The notes under the pieces are model-generated. The model ran no database searches. It saw nothing but the letters and a program-made list of their open reading frames with translations, and had not been told where the DNA came from. A DNA stretch of 64,000 bases, taken from contig VUYV01000017.1 of assembly GCA_008711295.1 (NCBI GenBank), positions 545,303-609,302 of the forward strand. Reading direction: 5' to 3'. The stretch comes from Anarhynchus alexandrinus (lineage: Eukaryota; Chordata; Aves; Charadriiformes; Charadriidae). The position numbers were made by a program, and so were the translations under genes. How positions within the stretch are numbered: the first letter of the stretch is position 1; the number at the start of each line of letters is the position of its first letter. Below are positions 27,601 through 37,917 of the stretch, piece by piece.

Positions 27601-30600
27601 GTTTGTGGGTAATGTTACTTTTGAGAATATTGGTTTTGAGGTGAAATGTCTACATGCATAAGTGTTAAAATTACTATGACAGATAATACATAAATATATA
27701 TATTTTTCTATTTTTGAATAGCTCAATGGTGATTCGAGATTTAACCTTGCGCAGTGCTGCTAGCTTTGGCTCTTTTCATCTGATCCGCTTGCTTTACGAT
27801 GAATACATGTTTTACTTAGTAGAACATCGTGTTGCTCAGGCAACAGGAGAGACACCTATTGCAGTTATGGGAGAGGTAAGATAATATATAAGAGACTAGA
27901 CTGATAGATTTAGTGATGAATTTGGGTATGTGTCTTTGCAAACTTTTTAAACATGTATGTAGAGCTGTAGGATGTTCTGCAATGTAACAATAGATTGGGT
28001 CACAAATACATACAACAGTTTCAGACTTGTTTCATTGGTCGATTGTCAGAGTACTAAAATTACACTGAATTCTAACAACCAGTTATTTCCAAATGAGATT
28101 GCTCCTTTACAAATCTGCATACAGATTAATGTGCACAGTTTGAAAAATGTTGATCCACATACAACCTTTTCCCAGTTTTTGAGAACTGAATATTTTATGT
28201 GAAAATAAAAAAAAAAAAGGAAGAGTAATAGGAAAGTGTTGCTTACATGGGTCTGTTTACATGTATTTGCACACATTTTGAATTCCCACAGAAATGTTAA
28301 CACAAGGGAGCTGATTACCCCCATTGACTTGAGAGGGATGGCTTACACGCAGATTTTTGACTTGTATGATACTGTTCACATACATGTAATAAAACCAGGG
28401 CAGACTTACGTAGAGGTTTGCAACACAGCTGATTTTCATACATGTGTTTCAAAGATAATTTCCTTAAAAAACAGAACAAGAGTCTCAATTCATAACCACA
28501 TTTTTCTACTCATCTATGACATCTGCAAGGAAACATTTATCTCATCAGTCTTTTTTCCAGTAGTTCATCTGATCTTTTATTTTGAGTGAGATGGTGAGGA
28601 ATGCGTGAATTGTCATCCAAGAATTACACTTCAGAAGTGCTGGAAAATGGATATATTTGAAAATATGCTAGATAGGTAACGGGACAGATTTGTTACATTT
28701 TTACACTTGGGAGTCTCTGTATCATATTCTATATTACCAATAAATTGCAAGTAATTTTGTGAGTTGATTCGACAAATCATTTGAGGTATCATTCATCCCT
28801 CAAGATACATTGCTAGGCTCATTAAATACTATAAATAGATGCTGTGCTTTCAAGAGAAATGGGAAGTGTCTCAGCTTTATTTGTCAAATGATTTTATATC
28901 ATGTGGCATGACACGTTTCAGAAACACTAGATAGCAATGTTTCTGCTTAGTAACCCACCAGTAGTATGTTTGCTTAATCTCTGCCTTATATATGCAGTAA
29001 GGTACTGCACAAGTATACGGTTGCTACATTCTTGTCTTCTTAACGTAGACTTAAATGTGGTGTACGGTCTTCTAAAAAGTTTACATAGACAGGAGATGGA
29101 GGTATTATGAGGAAGTAAGTAACCCAAAACTTTTAGAGGTGAGAGGGGGCAAAATAGAAATAGTATATACGCATTAAATGTATGTCTTTTTATGTTTCTG
29201 TGTATTCAGTGACTGTGGCTGAAATAAAATGAGGAAGTATAAGAGTATGGTCTGACAAACCCCATAAAACAGTATAAACTAGTGTTTCAGCTGAAAAAGT
29301 ATTCTCATTATTCTCCCTTCATCTTCTCTAGCTTTGGACACAGGTATTGGCAAAATTCTGAAAAAGACTGATATCATCATTTATGGTTAGAAATTTATTT
29401 ATCTAAATAATGTACTCCTTTCATTTGAGATTCATGGATGGCATTTTCCTCTGCTGATTCTTATTTAAGAGAAAATTAGAGGATTCGGGGAAGGAAAGGG
29501 AGGAAGGTTGTACATCTAGCTTGTGAGCAACTTTTCTGAAAAGGTCTTTTTTTTGACGTCAGTAAATTGGTTACCAGATTGCAAACCCTTTCCAATTTCA
29601 TCTACCTTACAGGTAGATTTGCAACACTGTGACACACCTTCATTTTTGTTCCAGCACAATTAAAGTTGTCTCTGGTAAATTTTAAAAAGAGGCTTTCATT
29701 AAAATAGTGACAGTTCGGGATGGATATCCATCATAATTTATGGCTTTATACAACACAGAAGGAGCTCACTGCAAGGAACAAAGGCCCTGATGAAGTAATA
29801 TTAAAAAAGTTTGTACTTCCCCACTTTAATTTTTGAGGGTTTACTTAGTGATAATTGTCTTAATAAGCACAAGGCTAGGATGGAATGGAAAATGAATTGC
29901 TGTACTGTGGATGTGGCTGCAGCTATCATCACGCACTTGGATGCTAGCCTCAAACCAGGGGAGCACAGATCTGCTCCATCACAGATAAAAAGAACAAAAG
30001 TTTGCATTTGCTTAAGATCGTGTCCATTTTTTGTTGTTGTTTATTTTGCAGTTTGGTGATTTAAATGCTGTGTCTCCTGGAAATATGGATAAAGGTAAAC
30101 ATTTTAATCTTTCCAGTATATAATTCTATATAGAGCTACTGTGAGCAAAAAAAAAAGTCCTTATGTTTTAAAAATGCAGTAAAACAGAATTTAGAGCTGT
30201 ATCATGCTTTAAAGTGCATATATGTGCTATATGGATATGCTAATATATTATATGGATACAATAAGCTATCTATGTAATATGCAGCATATAATAATGACTA
30301 GAATATTGTAGGTTTGTTTTAAAATAAGAATGAATTTTAAAGATGTTTTTTATTGAGACAAGAAATATTCCAATTTTTACTCAGAATTTAGTTGTATCTG
30401 ATAGGACAGAGGAGGGTAACAGCTGTGGGAAGAAAGACGGGAGTATACTCATGTGTGTTTATCTGTGGTAAATGTTTTGCTAAGTGAAGCCAGCAGAATT
30501 ACGTGCAAGTAGTTGTCAACTTGTCAGTAAACAGTATAGAAAGAAATGAGTTCCTTATAACCTCTTCAATGCCATACTTTGACGTACATTCTTATACTGA

Positions 30601-31254
30601 CTACTTGGGTGATTTGGGGTGATTTGACCCCAGATCACTCAAGTAGTATAAAAATGTATGTCAAAATTTGGGGTCAAGTCACCCCAAATCTCTTCACCTC
30701 AGTTTCCCTATCTGTAATATGAGAAGCGTTTTGCAACATGAAGTTAACATTGTTTGTTAGAGATTATTTTTGAGATTGCAGTTGTTTTTTCCGCATACTG
30801 TATCACCCAAGTGATCAAAGCTGAGAGTCTGTTTACCTATTTGAGGTAATCATTGACTTTTTTCCATGAAAATTTAAAATTTTCAGTTTGTGCTTTATCA
30901 GATTACTAATCTTCCCTGTTGTTTTTTTTTATTTCAACTACTATTTGCAAAATGAAGGTATTTGTATTAGAATTTTTTCTCTTTGTGCTAGTTTCATGGT
31001 GGTTTGTTTCTGCAGATGAGGGCAGTGAGGTTGAAAGTGAAATAGATGAAGAGCTGGATGAAAATGGAGAGCCCCAAGCCAAGAGGGAGAAAACAGAGCT
31101 AAACCAGGCATTCCAGGTGGGATGCATGCAGCCAGTGCTTGAGAGTGGAGTACAGCAGAACCTCCTGAACCCAATTCATAATGAGCACATAGTTGCAACT
31201 ACTCAGACTATCAGACAATGCAGTGCTACTGGAAATACATATACTGCAGTCTAA
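606..31254 (+). CDS. RFX3: RFX3, regulatory factor X3 (13 coding exons; 5' exons outside window)
   Basis: Thirteen exons with consensus GT/AG borders and matching phases join into 592 codons including the stop, that is 591 residues. RFX3 is a nuclear winged-helix transcription factor that binds X-box motifs as homo- or heterodimers and drives genes for motile and primary cilia and for pancreatic islets. Numbering from the first visible residue, 1-25 is the linker before the DNA-binding domain, about 26-101 is the RFX DNA-binding domain, the middle holds the conserved B and C regions, about 430-500 is the dimerization region, and the last 80 residues are acidic and then end in GNTYTAV. Human RFX3 is about 749 residues, so about 158 N-terminal residues should lie upstream. 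RFX3 is preferred over RFX1 and RFX2 because of the linker ([18 protein letters not shown]) and the C-terminal tail. No frameshift or premature stop is present. RFX3 is Z-linked in birds. The gene call is very secure; each exon is listed separately. Confidence 0.97.
681..5458 (+). other. RFX3 intron
   Basis: This 4.8-kb AT-rich intron holds a strong hairpin at 1928-1978, a G-rich tract near 2299-2330 and several A or T runs. No transposon was recognised by eye, and no additional exon could be supported. Confidence 0.85.
1928..1978. repeat. AT-rich inverted repeat (hairpin)
   Basis: A 14-bp left arm (TTTTAAATAATAAT) is matched exactly by its reverse complement at 1965-1978. Inside it an 8-bp arm GATACTAT pairs exactly with ATAGTATC at 1954-1961 around a TAG loop. 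One unpaired base on the left and three on the right separate the two stems. With one bulge the outer stem can extend to about 1920 and 1987. It may be a relic of a palindromic MITE. Confidence 0.8.
5459..5640 (+). CDS. RFX3: RFX3 exon, first part of RFX DNA-binding domain
   Basis: This exon has 182 nt, starting in phase 0 and ending with two bases (AG) of an Arg codon. It encodes [13 protein letters not shown] through to LRTRRLGT: the helices of the RFX winged helix and the start of the wing that contacts the X-box. The donor is ACTAG|GTTTGT, which is weaker than the other donors in the gene. Confidence 0.97.
6188..6307 (+). CDS. RFX3: RFX3 exon, end of RFX DNA-binding domain
   Basis: This exon has 120 nt. 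Its first base completes the split Arg codon. It encodes [14 protein letters not shown], the wing and last strand of the DNA-binding domain, and then a Met/Gln-rich stretch ([15 protein letters not shown]). It ends in phase 2 at CAGAG|GTAAAG. The acceptor is ATGAAG|G in a run of G. Confidence 0.96.
7262..8870 (+). mobile_element. CR1 LINE, 5'-truncated, sense to RFX3
   Basis: This is a non-LTR retrotransposon fragment with part of the reverse transcriptase frame and the CR1 3' end. Translated pieces show the RT core (SGVPQG, then FADDTKL at 7997-8017, so the catalytic Asp pair is kept) and the C-terminal region ([25 protein letters not shown]). The frame is broken by stops at 7814-7816 and 8429-8431 and by a frameshift before 8487, so it is inactive. 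It ends in the octamers ATTCTGTG and ATTCTACG at 8855-8870. The 5' border is approximate. CR1 elements usually insert 5'-truncated, as here. Confidence 0.93.
9614..10346 (+). mobile_element. Solo LTR of an avian ERVL-like endogenous retrovirus
   Basis: The element starts TGTCCTGGTTTGAGATAGA, close to the start of a widespread avian ERVL-type LTR family, and ends CTAAACTTTGACA, giving the TG...CA ends of an LTR. The flanking 5-mers are ATCCC (9609-9613) and ATCTC (10347-10351), a target duplication with one mismatch. A TATAAAA box lies at 9965-9971. A T-rich block at about 10190-10250 resembles the T-rich 3' part of this LTR family. No internal gag, pol or env remains, so it is a solo LTR left by recombination. 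The short ORFs inside it are chance. Confidence 0.8.
9965..9971 (+). promoter_or_regulatory. TATA box of the solo LTR
   Basis: GCAGTATAAAAGCTGAG lies in the middle of the LTR, at a spacing typical of an LTR U3/R border. It points in the same direction as RFX3. Confidence 0.5.
16441..16562 (+). CDS. RFX3: RFX3 exon after the DNA-binding domain
   Basis: This exon has 122 nt after a 10.1-kb intron. The acceptor is TTTTTGTAG and the donor is TTTTAG|GTATGA. It encodes [14 protein letters not shown] and a Gln-rich stretch ending QSQHHQQFL. An in-frame ATG at the fifth codon position (KPM) could serve as a start for a transcript beginning in the preceding intron. Confidence 0.95.
16563..17813 (+). 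other. RFX3 intron
   Basis: This 1.25-kb AT-rich intron contains a 30-bp near-palindrome at 16790-16819. No other feature was recognised. Confidence 0.85.
17814..17926 (+). CDS. RFX3: RFX3 exon, conserved central region
   Basis: This exon has 113 nt. The acceptor is GACACAG and the donor is GAG|GTATTT. With the preceding G it encodes [20 protein letters not shown] through to LYREHCE, part of the central region conserved among RFX1, RFX2 and RFX3. It ends in phase 0. Confidence 0.96.
17927..18721 (+). other. RFX3 intron
   Basis: This 0.8-kb intron of unique AT-rich sequence holds no recognisable repeat or gene. Confidence 0.85.
18722..18837 (+). CDS. RFX3: RFX3 exon, conserved central region
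   Basis: This exon has 116 nt. The acceptor is TTCTCAG and the donor is CCAAG|GTTAGT. It encodes [20 protein letters not shown] and [17 protein letters not shown], and the closing AG joins C of the next exon to form Ser. The Pro before that Ser is where I recall Ser in mammalian RFX3, a minor difference. Confidence 0.96.
18838..19332 (+). other. RFX3 intron
   Basis: This 0.5-kb intron of unique sequence holds no recognisable feature. Confidence 0.85.
19333..19487 (+). CDS. RFX3: RFX3 exon, conserved central region
   Basis: This exon has 155 nt. The acceptor is CACACCAG and the donor is CCTA|GTAAGT. It encodes [20 protein letters not shown] through to PDVLRPIP. The reading frame runs only a few codons past the donor before a stop, so retention of this intron would truncate the protein before the dimerization region. 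Confidence 0.96.
19488..24404 (+). other. RFX3 intron
   Basis: This 4.9-kb intron contains a C run near 20911-20919 and A/T homopolymers. Short ORFs on both strands look like chance. I recognised no transposon or RNA gene. Confidence 0.85.
24405..24502 (+). CDS. RFX3: RFX3 exon, conserved central region
   Basis: This exon has 98 nt after a 4.9-kb intron. The acceptor is TGCACAG and the donor is CCAAG|GTAGAT. It encodes [20 protein letters not shown] followed by [12 protein letters not shown], and ends in phase 0. Confidence 0.96.
24503..24814 (+). other. RFX3 intron
   Basis: This is a short 312-bp intron with no recognisable element. Confidence 0.85.
24815..24964 (+). CDS. RFX3: RFX3 exon, conserved central region
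   Basis: This exon has 150 nt, phase 0 at both ends. The acceptor is TTCATAG and the donor is TTCAG|GTAAAA. It encodes [20 protein letters not shown] and ends in [12 protein letters not shown]. Confidence 0.97.
24965..26493 (+). other. RFX3 intron
   Basis: This 1.5-kb intron of unique AT-rich sequence shows nothing recognisable. Confidence 0.85.
26494..26702 (+). CDS. RFX3: RFX3 exon, toward the dimerization region
   Basis: This exon has 209 nt. The acceptor is TGCAACAG and the donor is TACAG|GTAGTA. It encodes [20 protein letters not shown], a Gln-rich helix and [15 protein letters not shown], ending in phase 2. Confidence 0.97.
26703..27721 (+). other. RFX3 intron
   Basis: This 1.0-kb intron contains a (GTTTT)n tract at about 26826-26850. 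A 100-codon ORF just upstream of the next exon is not supported as coding. Confidence 0.85.
26826..26850. repeat. (GTTTT)n simple repeat
   Basis: About five GTTTT units lie in tandem within an RFX3 intron. It could be the reverse of an A-rich retroposon tail, but no element body is visible. Confidence 0.85.
27722..27875 (+). CDS. RFX3: RFX3 exon, dimerization region
   Basis: This exon has 154 nt. The acceptor is TTGAATAG and the donor is GAGAG|GTAAGA. It encodes [20 protein letters not shown] and [20 protein letters not shown], the C-terminal helical segment used for RFX dimer formation, and ends in phase 0. Confidence 0.97.
27876..30051 (+). other. RFX3 intron
   Basis: This 2.2-kb intron has overlapping chance ORFs of about 90-117 codons on both strands near 28.05-28.59 kb, and no recognisable repeat. 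Confidence 0.85.
30052..30094 (+). CDS. RFX3: RFX3 short exon
   Basis: This exon has only 43 nt. The acceptor is TTTTGCAG and the donor is AAAG|GTAAAC. It encodes [14 protein letters not shown] plus one base of an Asp codon. Its place and phase match the RFX3 protein between the dimerization region and the acidic tail. Confidence 0.95.
30576..30668. repeat. Long imperfect intronic hairpin
   Basis: The stem 30601-30620 (CTACTTGGGTGATTTGGGGT) pairs with 30627-30646 around the 6-nt loop GATTTG. The only two departures are positions that would form G-U wobbles in RNA. After a 4-nt bulge the stem resumes for about 22 bp, 30576-30596 with 30647-30668. A second overlapping palindrome (TTTGGGGT-CAAGTC-ACCCCAAA, 30667-30688) makes alternative folding possible. 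It lies in the RFX3 intron before the terminal exon. Confidence 0.8.
30688..30726 (-). repeat. Probable MIR SINE relic
   Basis: CACCTCAGTTTCCCTATCTG followed by TAATATGAGAAG closely resembles the well-known core block of ancient MIR/CORE-SINE elements (CTCAGTTTCCTCATCTGTAA and so on). Only this short block is recognisable. The strand is uncertain. Confidence 0.5.
31016..31254 (+). CDS. RFX3: RFX3 terminal coding exon with stop
   Basis: The exon starts after the acceptor TTTCTGCAG. Its coding part is 239 nt including TAA at 31252-31254. It encodes an acidic stretch ([19 protein letters not shown]), a basic KREK patch and the conserved tail ending [13 protein letters not shown]. The 3'UTR follows in the same exon. 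Confidence 0.97.
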
Positions 31255-31318
31255 TATGAAACCTCCCCTCCCAACACACACCCCATTACATTAGCCCTTT
31301 GGGTTTAATATGAAAAAA

Positions 31319-31324
31319 AATAAA
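31319..31324 (+). promoter_or_regulatory. Candidate proximal poly(A) signal of RFX3
   Basis: This AATAAA lies 65 nt after the RFX3 stop codon. Use of it would give a very short 3'UTR. The downstream sequence contains GTTGTC and T-rich stretches but no strong GU tract, so its use is uncertain. Confidence 0.3.
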
Positions 31325-32111
31325 GAGAATAAGTCCGAAGGTCGACTGTTGTCAAATTTTAGCTGTGCTGAACATTATTTTATCGGAGTTGTTAAATGGA
31401 ATGGGTGTACGTATTTTGCCAGATCTGTTTAAAAAAAAAGAGATTTTTTTGTAAACAGAATCATTTTACATTGGCCACTGAATATGAAGAGTTTTCTTAG
31501 TATCAAATGCAAGGAAGATTTTTGCAAAGCTTAATGTTAATGTTTTTGTCCTCTTATAATAATTTAAATTTTTTCATAGTTTTAAAAAATATTTTAATGT
31601 TAATTATTAGTCATGATGATGATTTCATATAGATAGGTTTTTAATTAGATGCACTTCTGTGAAATATCAAAAGAACTATTTTCTTTGATTTACACTGGAG
31701 GCATGCTTATTTGACAGCAGATGTATCAAATTTGTTATAAAAGGTGCTTTTCATGGGACAACAAGAAGACACTATTTTGATAAAATTGTGAGCATTCAGG
31801 GGGATTTTTTCTAATAATGCAGGAGGGTTGGGAAGAACTCCTAGTTTCTTTCTGTGAGCAAGAAGCGAGTTTAAATGACAGAATTGTAACAGAATGTGGT
31901 AATGTGTACGTCATAAACGTACCTAATTAGCTGACCATCATGTAACCAATGCAAGCTTCCTTTAAAATCAACAGTTCCAGATATTATTTGCATACCAGTT
32001 CCTCTGTTTTAAAGACTACTGATTCTATATATGGGGCCACTGAACAGGTGCTTTTGGCTGTTGAGTGGTACTGTAGTTGTTAGAAACTGAAGCTAAAAAA
32101 GAAGTTACTTG

Positions 32112-32135
32112 ATTATTATTATTATTATTATTATT
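32112..32135. repeat. (ATT)n microsatellite
   Basis: About eight tandem ATT units lie in the presumed RFX3 3'UTR. Confidence 0.9.
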
Positions 32136-35100
32136 AATTTTAAGTGTACGTGCTACTTATGCTGAACTGGACATACAGGAAAACATTCCATTTGGATGAC
32201 TTTCTTCTATTCCAGATCTTTTCCTACTAGTGGTTCACTCTGCTGCTCTTAGAAAAGATAATTTATAGAATGCAAGGAATGTAGCAACCTGCATCATTTT
32301 CCTTTCAAAAATATTTCCTTGTTGCTAAAGTGGATTTAAATTTTTACAAAAATTAGATAAGGCAGTGTAACTGGCACACCTCACTTGTACTTATTCCCAA
32401 TTGTGTAGAATTTGAATAGGTGGCTAGATGGACCATTGCCATTTAAGAATGTACATCAGGGATCATTGTACCTCGGCTATTACATGGTGCCTTAAACAGA
32501 ACTGAAGCTAAGACTTAGTACTTTTTGTTATTCTTAACTCTTAAATTAATTCAACAAGGTGTGCCTGTCATTTTCAAATTCCCTAAGAAGTAAGGACAGG
32601 TTACATAGCCTTCAAAAGAATAAAAGGAATTTTTTATTATTAAATGATTTTAATATCCCTCGTAGAATGACAATAAACCTATTTTTTCTTGTTTCTAGCT
32701 GGATTTCACTTTATTACAAATAAAATTTGCTTGGGGATTTGGAAAGCAAAACTAGCTTTAATACCAACTTCAAATGTCAAAATAGATTGACCATAGTCCC
32801 AAGCATGATTATATATTTTCTAAACCCTTGCCTACTTTTAATTTTAAAAACTAAAAAGAAATAAATGAGCAGGTACATAATGCAGTGCATGTTTTCAATT
32901 TCTATATTTTGTGGGGTATCAGCCAGATACTACATTTTAATGGTTAAATAATGACAGTTTATAGAGACCATATTAATTGATACTAAACAACTCAAATTTT
33001 TCTTCTTAAACATTTCATTATGCAGACACATGAATTTGCTAGTGGAATTAAAAAAGAAAAAAAAAACCAAAACAAAAAAGTGAAGGAGAGCACAAAAAGA
33101 TCAACTTTACAGAAAAGACTGTGTAAGAAAATGAGGGATTCTTTTGTTTTGGTTTATCTAGTGTGTCTGAAAATGACTTTAAAGTCATATATACCAAATG
33201 GGGGAAGAGCATGTAAAATGAACAGCGTATTTATAGCAAACAAGTTCGTTGCTAGAGTTTACATATGCTCCAAATACAGCTGCACATCAACTAAAATGTC
33301 CTAACATTATTGGTGTACAAAATTGAGTTTTAATTCCTTTGCCGAATTAGGAGGTGAACCCATCCTGCTCTTTCTATGTAGGCATAATTCCTACTAATGT
33401 CAGTAGATGGCTTTTGCCTCAGTAAAAAGTGAAAGTGAGGTTTATATTCATTATTTCTAAACTCATAAATGCACTGAATCTCATTATATATTTTGTTCTC
33501 ATATATATCACTCAGTGTGTCCTGATTTTTCCGTGGAAATCAGCACATCTGTACCCTTCACCAAAAATGCTAAAACTAAGCTGTGATAAATACTTACTCC
33601 CCTTCATTGTGCATTATAAGATGTTTACAAGTAAAATAAAGTGAAATAATTCAACATTTTTTTTCATTTTCAGCTTTTTTTAATACTGTAGTACTTGTTT
33701 CAATTTTTGTGTTGATGGACCTATAATGTTTTCTTATTATTGTCCTTTCTTGGTTTAATGTTGGATTTGTTGTTGCTGAGAAAAGAGTACGATTGTAATA
33801 GGTAAATCTAGGTTGCTAAAAAAGGTGGGACCTGAGTATCTTTCATTATTTAGCTCCCCACTCCACTCAGTTGTTCACTGTTCACTAAGTGCAAAACAAA
33901 ACTGAACAAAAATCTGAATACAAAAATAGAATGTATTTCATAGCTTCTAAAAAACAATGAGTTATCAAAACAAATTGGAGCTACCCCAGGTTCAGAAAAC
34001 TGAATGGAGTCTGTATTCCTATGCTTAAATTCTAAAGATTTTACCAGATCTTTTAGAAGAACTATGTTACTGTAAGCTGCATTGTATTCTTACAGGTTTG
34101 GGGGTCTTCTGTTTTGTTTTTACATTTACTGAAATTTTAATCAAACACTTAGATAAAACATTTTGCACACTCTTGCTATTTAATAGTTGGGTTTTAGTAA
34201 TCATTGAACTACAGAGTTACAAGTACCTCAGTCCATATTCTATAATGTGTAGCACGCGGTTGCATTGCCACACCAGCTCTGAAGTCTATTGTTAGTGCTC
34301 TGGAGAGGTGTAGCATGTATCCACAGGGCAGACATTATGAGAGTTGACATGGTTTATGTGTTTTATCTAGTCTTGACATGGAATCCAAAATAATAATTTT
34401 AGAGGCATTTCCCCCATTAGCACAAATAGCACAGTGAACAGTGTGGGGGAATGGGTATTGTTAAACTACCTTTTCAAAACACAGGGCCCAATTTTCAAAA
34501 GTTTTGTATTTATTAAAATTTGTTGGTACATTTTCATCTGTTTCATGGTAAGTCAGTTTTAAAGCTTTTTTTTTTTCTGTTTTTAATTATTATTTCTGTG
34601 GTTTGCTCTTGTACTGTAGCATGCTCTAAGCACCTTCTTTTAAAAAATATCCATAAAAATTTGGAAAATAGATTTTAAATTATTTACCTATAAAATGGTG
34701 ATTTACAGCATTACTGCCTTTAGTTCAAAAATAAGAAAATAATGTTCTGTCATTCAGGAATGTATAGGTCTATATACAAATTTAATTTAAAGCGAGGTAT
34801 TTTTAAATATCTAAAACACTTCTTTTGTTCACCTTGTTTTCCCCAGGAGAAATGATCTGAGGTCTTTGTCATTCTCACCAATTGACATCTGCACTGTGTA
34901 GAAAAAAATCTATATTAGAGATGCACTGCATTCCAATTTAATTTAGAATATTTTTACAAAATAAATACAACCATGGATAGCCATAAAAGTGGTGATGAAA
35001 AATAGATTTATTAGTAACATAAGCATGATTTGGTACTTATATACAACAATAATTTCAGAGTTTAAAACATTCATTTGAGACAGCAGTATGAATTTCTGAA

Positions 35101-36566
35101 AATTGGGCCCTTGTCTCTCTAACAGGACATCCTCTTTGTATATGGTTTAAAAGAAATCAATAAATGGAATTCTAGTATCTCTGCTAATTTGTTTGGTGAT
35201 TTAAGACAAACAAACAATAAAAACTGGAATAGAAGCATAAACACACAGTGCTTAGTTCTAGTATTAGAAAATTAATTTGATATAATGCCTTGCATTAACC
35301 CTTTGAGCATTGTAAGCGACATGATCGGAACAAAGCGTTTTAGATAATTTAATTAGCCCATTGCGCATATACTTTGAAATAGCTGATAGTGTTGTATAAT
35401 ATTTTTTTATTATTTCTAAGGTAAATACTTACATACTACATGGGAATGGTTTTGTTATAGGAGGCTCAATAGATGTAGGCAAAATAGTCACTGCCATTGA
35501 TGTGTACTGTCTAATAGAAAACAGTACTTCAGCTCCCTTGTTTTCATAATTGCATAAATATATAAAGAAAATCAAAAGTATGTTTCTACAGATAGGAAGT
35601 TGTCTACTTTAAGATGCCTTTAGAAGATAAAGGTTTAGAAAATATATTCAAACTATTCTGAAAATCTCCTGAAGTAGGTTAGTATTGGAATATTCTAGTA
35701 CTGTAAAAGAGAATCTCTAGGATTAAAAGAAGGCTTAGTGAGGAAGAATAAATTCTGCAGAGTATTTGTTATGTTTGCATTGAAATTTTGGCAGTTTTTG
35801 ATAAACAAGAACAAAAAGTGCATGATTATATTGATACTCCCTTTAATACTCAGTCACTGCAATAATGACTAGCTAAAAGATGAAGGTATTCTATTCATCT
35901 TCATCTACAGTGGTACATTTTGGACGGCCCTTACTGAATGTGAGCATTTTAAAAGCAACCTAAATATTGCACAAGCCTTTTGCCATTTTAAAAAGCTCCT
36001 TTGTTCTAACAGATGCTGCTTACAAGAACAAGGGAGCAAGTGTAGTAGCAAGTAGAGATTCTTTGAACTTACAGATAGAAATGCCACCTTACTGAGTACA
36101 ATACGTTTTCTACTGGTTTCTTGCAATCTCAGTCAGCAAACACTATGTGCAGCTGTACTTATTTAAGTCCAGCTGAAGGCAAAAAAAGAAAGGGTCTCAT
36201 TTTAAGTTATTTAATGGAATTATGTCAGTAGTATAGTGCAAGTAAGCTATAAACATTTTTAGTCAGTTAATGCAAATTCATGAATAATTAATTAACATAA
36301 ATGCAATACTCAAAGGGTTTTAATTTAACAACTTTTTGAATTCATAATTTACTGTAAATGCTTCTGAGTTTGCATGCCTTGATCATTGCTGCTAGTGATT
36401 TTATGTGCCAGTAGACCTGAGTTTAATTTACCAGTTTAACTAAGAAATAGTAAAAGCCACTTACAAAGTGACTGCCTAGTGTTTGTTTGAAGTAAAATAT
36501 GCCTTAGTTTGAAAATGATCATTTTAACTCGTGTTTTATTGTGATTTTTTTTTTCTTTTCCTGTTG

Positions 36567-36581
36567 AAAAAAAAAAAAAAA
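36567..36581. repeat. Poly(A) tract
   Basis: An A run of about 15 lies in the presumed RFX3 3'UTR, after a T-rich run. No retroposon body was recognised upstream. Confidence 0.8.
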
Positions 36582-37911
36582 TTAGCATTTTGGGATTGGA
36601 AGCCCTGAGTAATTAAATATTTGGTAAGAAGTGTTCTTGTAGATTGCTCATTAAGGCTGAAATTCACTGTAGAAAAGAAGGCCCAGAACAAGTCTATGAG
36701 CATCAAATAAGCCTCACTTAAATCTGAATCGGTAAAATGTTCTTTGTATGTTCTTAAGCACTTTCTTGATCATGGTGCAAACATCTTGCAGGAGTTTTCA
36801 GTTCTGGATGAATTTTACTCTGAAATAATAAATGTCTTTGTTAGAGGAATTAAGACTTCGGAGGAACAAACCCACATGGATTGGTATTTACCAGGAACTC
36901 AGTTCAATTCTTTTGGACTCACTGATAACCAGCAAGAACTTTTTACATGAAGAATACTTAAAGGGTTCCCCAAGCAAAGTTCCTTTCAATACAATATTAA
37001 AGTGATTGCCTTGTATTTAAACATTAAATATCCATCTTAAAGTAACCCAATTAAGCAATTTAAAATATTCTAGGAAAATACCACTTTGTACCAAAGCAGG
37101 TTGCCCATCTCCACTCATCTTCACTGAAAATTTGGATTTACAGTTAAAACCAATGAGGCTGTTAAAGAAACTTTGAGTGCCTTTCAAAAACTTGGAAAAT
37201 TGTGCCTGAGGTGGTAAACTTTAATTAGGTTAATTCTAGAGCTACCAATCAGTAATTTTATCATCACTCAGGGCTTTCTTACCTTCTAGGAAACTTCCTC
37301 TGTTGCGTTTATTTTATACTGTATTTTTTTTAAGTGCCATCATTTAAATTTCACTTAGTAAGTGGCAGATTACATTATTCAGTCCCACAGCACAGAAACA
37401 TCATAACACTAGGACATATTCAAACTTTTTTTTTCCAGTTGACTGAATATATTATGTAAATGAGGTAAGCAACTTTTTGTAGATTGTATGTGTGAGATAA
37501 TGTAATGTTCTTTTCCAGTTTTTGGACTACAGTTGAATATACTTTTTAATTATTTAAAAAAGACATCTTTACAGAATAACGTGATGGTTTTTTTGTATAA
37601 TGTATTTGATTTTGTAAATACGTATTTCCTGATGTGATTTTTGTGAGAAATGCTAAATCTTTTAGTATATCATGTCCTCTCAAAACTGGCAGGAGCTAAA
37701 TAATAGTTTGTGGGCAATTTGTATTGTGTACTGTACAATAACTGGGGAACTTTTATAATTATAAAAATATATATTAACTTTTAGTGTGTTGTTTAAAAAA
37801 ATGACTGGAACATACTAAAGACAGTAGGATTTTTCTGAATATTTCAGACTTGAACTCAGGCTAGCTTTCTTGTGTTTTTCAAAACAAAATTGTGTCTTGT
37901 CTTTTAAAATC

Positions 37912-37917
37912 AATAAA
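37912..37917 (+). promoter_or_regulatory. Candidate distal poly(A) signal of RFX3
   Basis: This AATAAA sits within TCAATAAATTTG and is followed within 20 nt by a T/G-rich stretch. It is the last of several AATAAA hexamers before the intergenic region and is the best match to a complete cleavage signal by eye. Confidence 0.45.

Noticed and set aside
27359..27661. 100-codon ORF upstream of the RFX3 exon at 27722
   Set aside because: It is out of the RFX3 splice structure, and its composition (Lys runs from an A tract) looks non-coding.
28236..28589. 117-codon ORF in an RFX3 intron, with an opposite-strand ORF at 28046-28324
   Set aside because: It has no recognisable domain, lies fully within an intron of an intact gene, and is of a length that can arise by chance.
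32112..32135. Tandem repeats considered as a CRISPR-like or satellite array
   Set aside because: It is a plain trinucleotide microsatellite with no spacers; the window is vertebrate.
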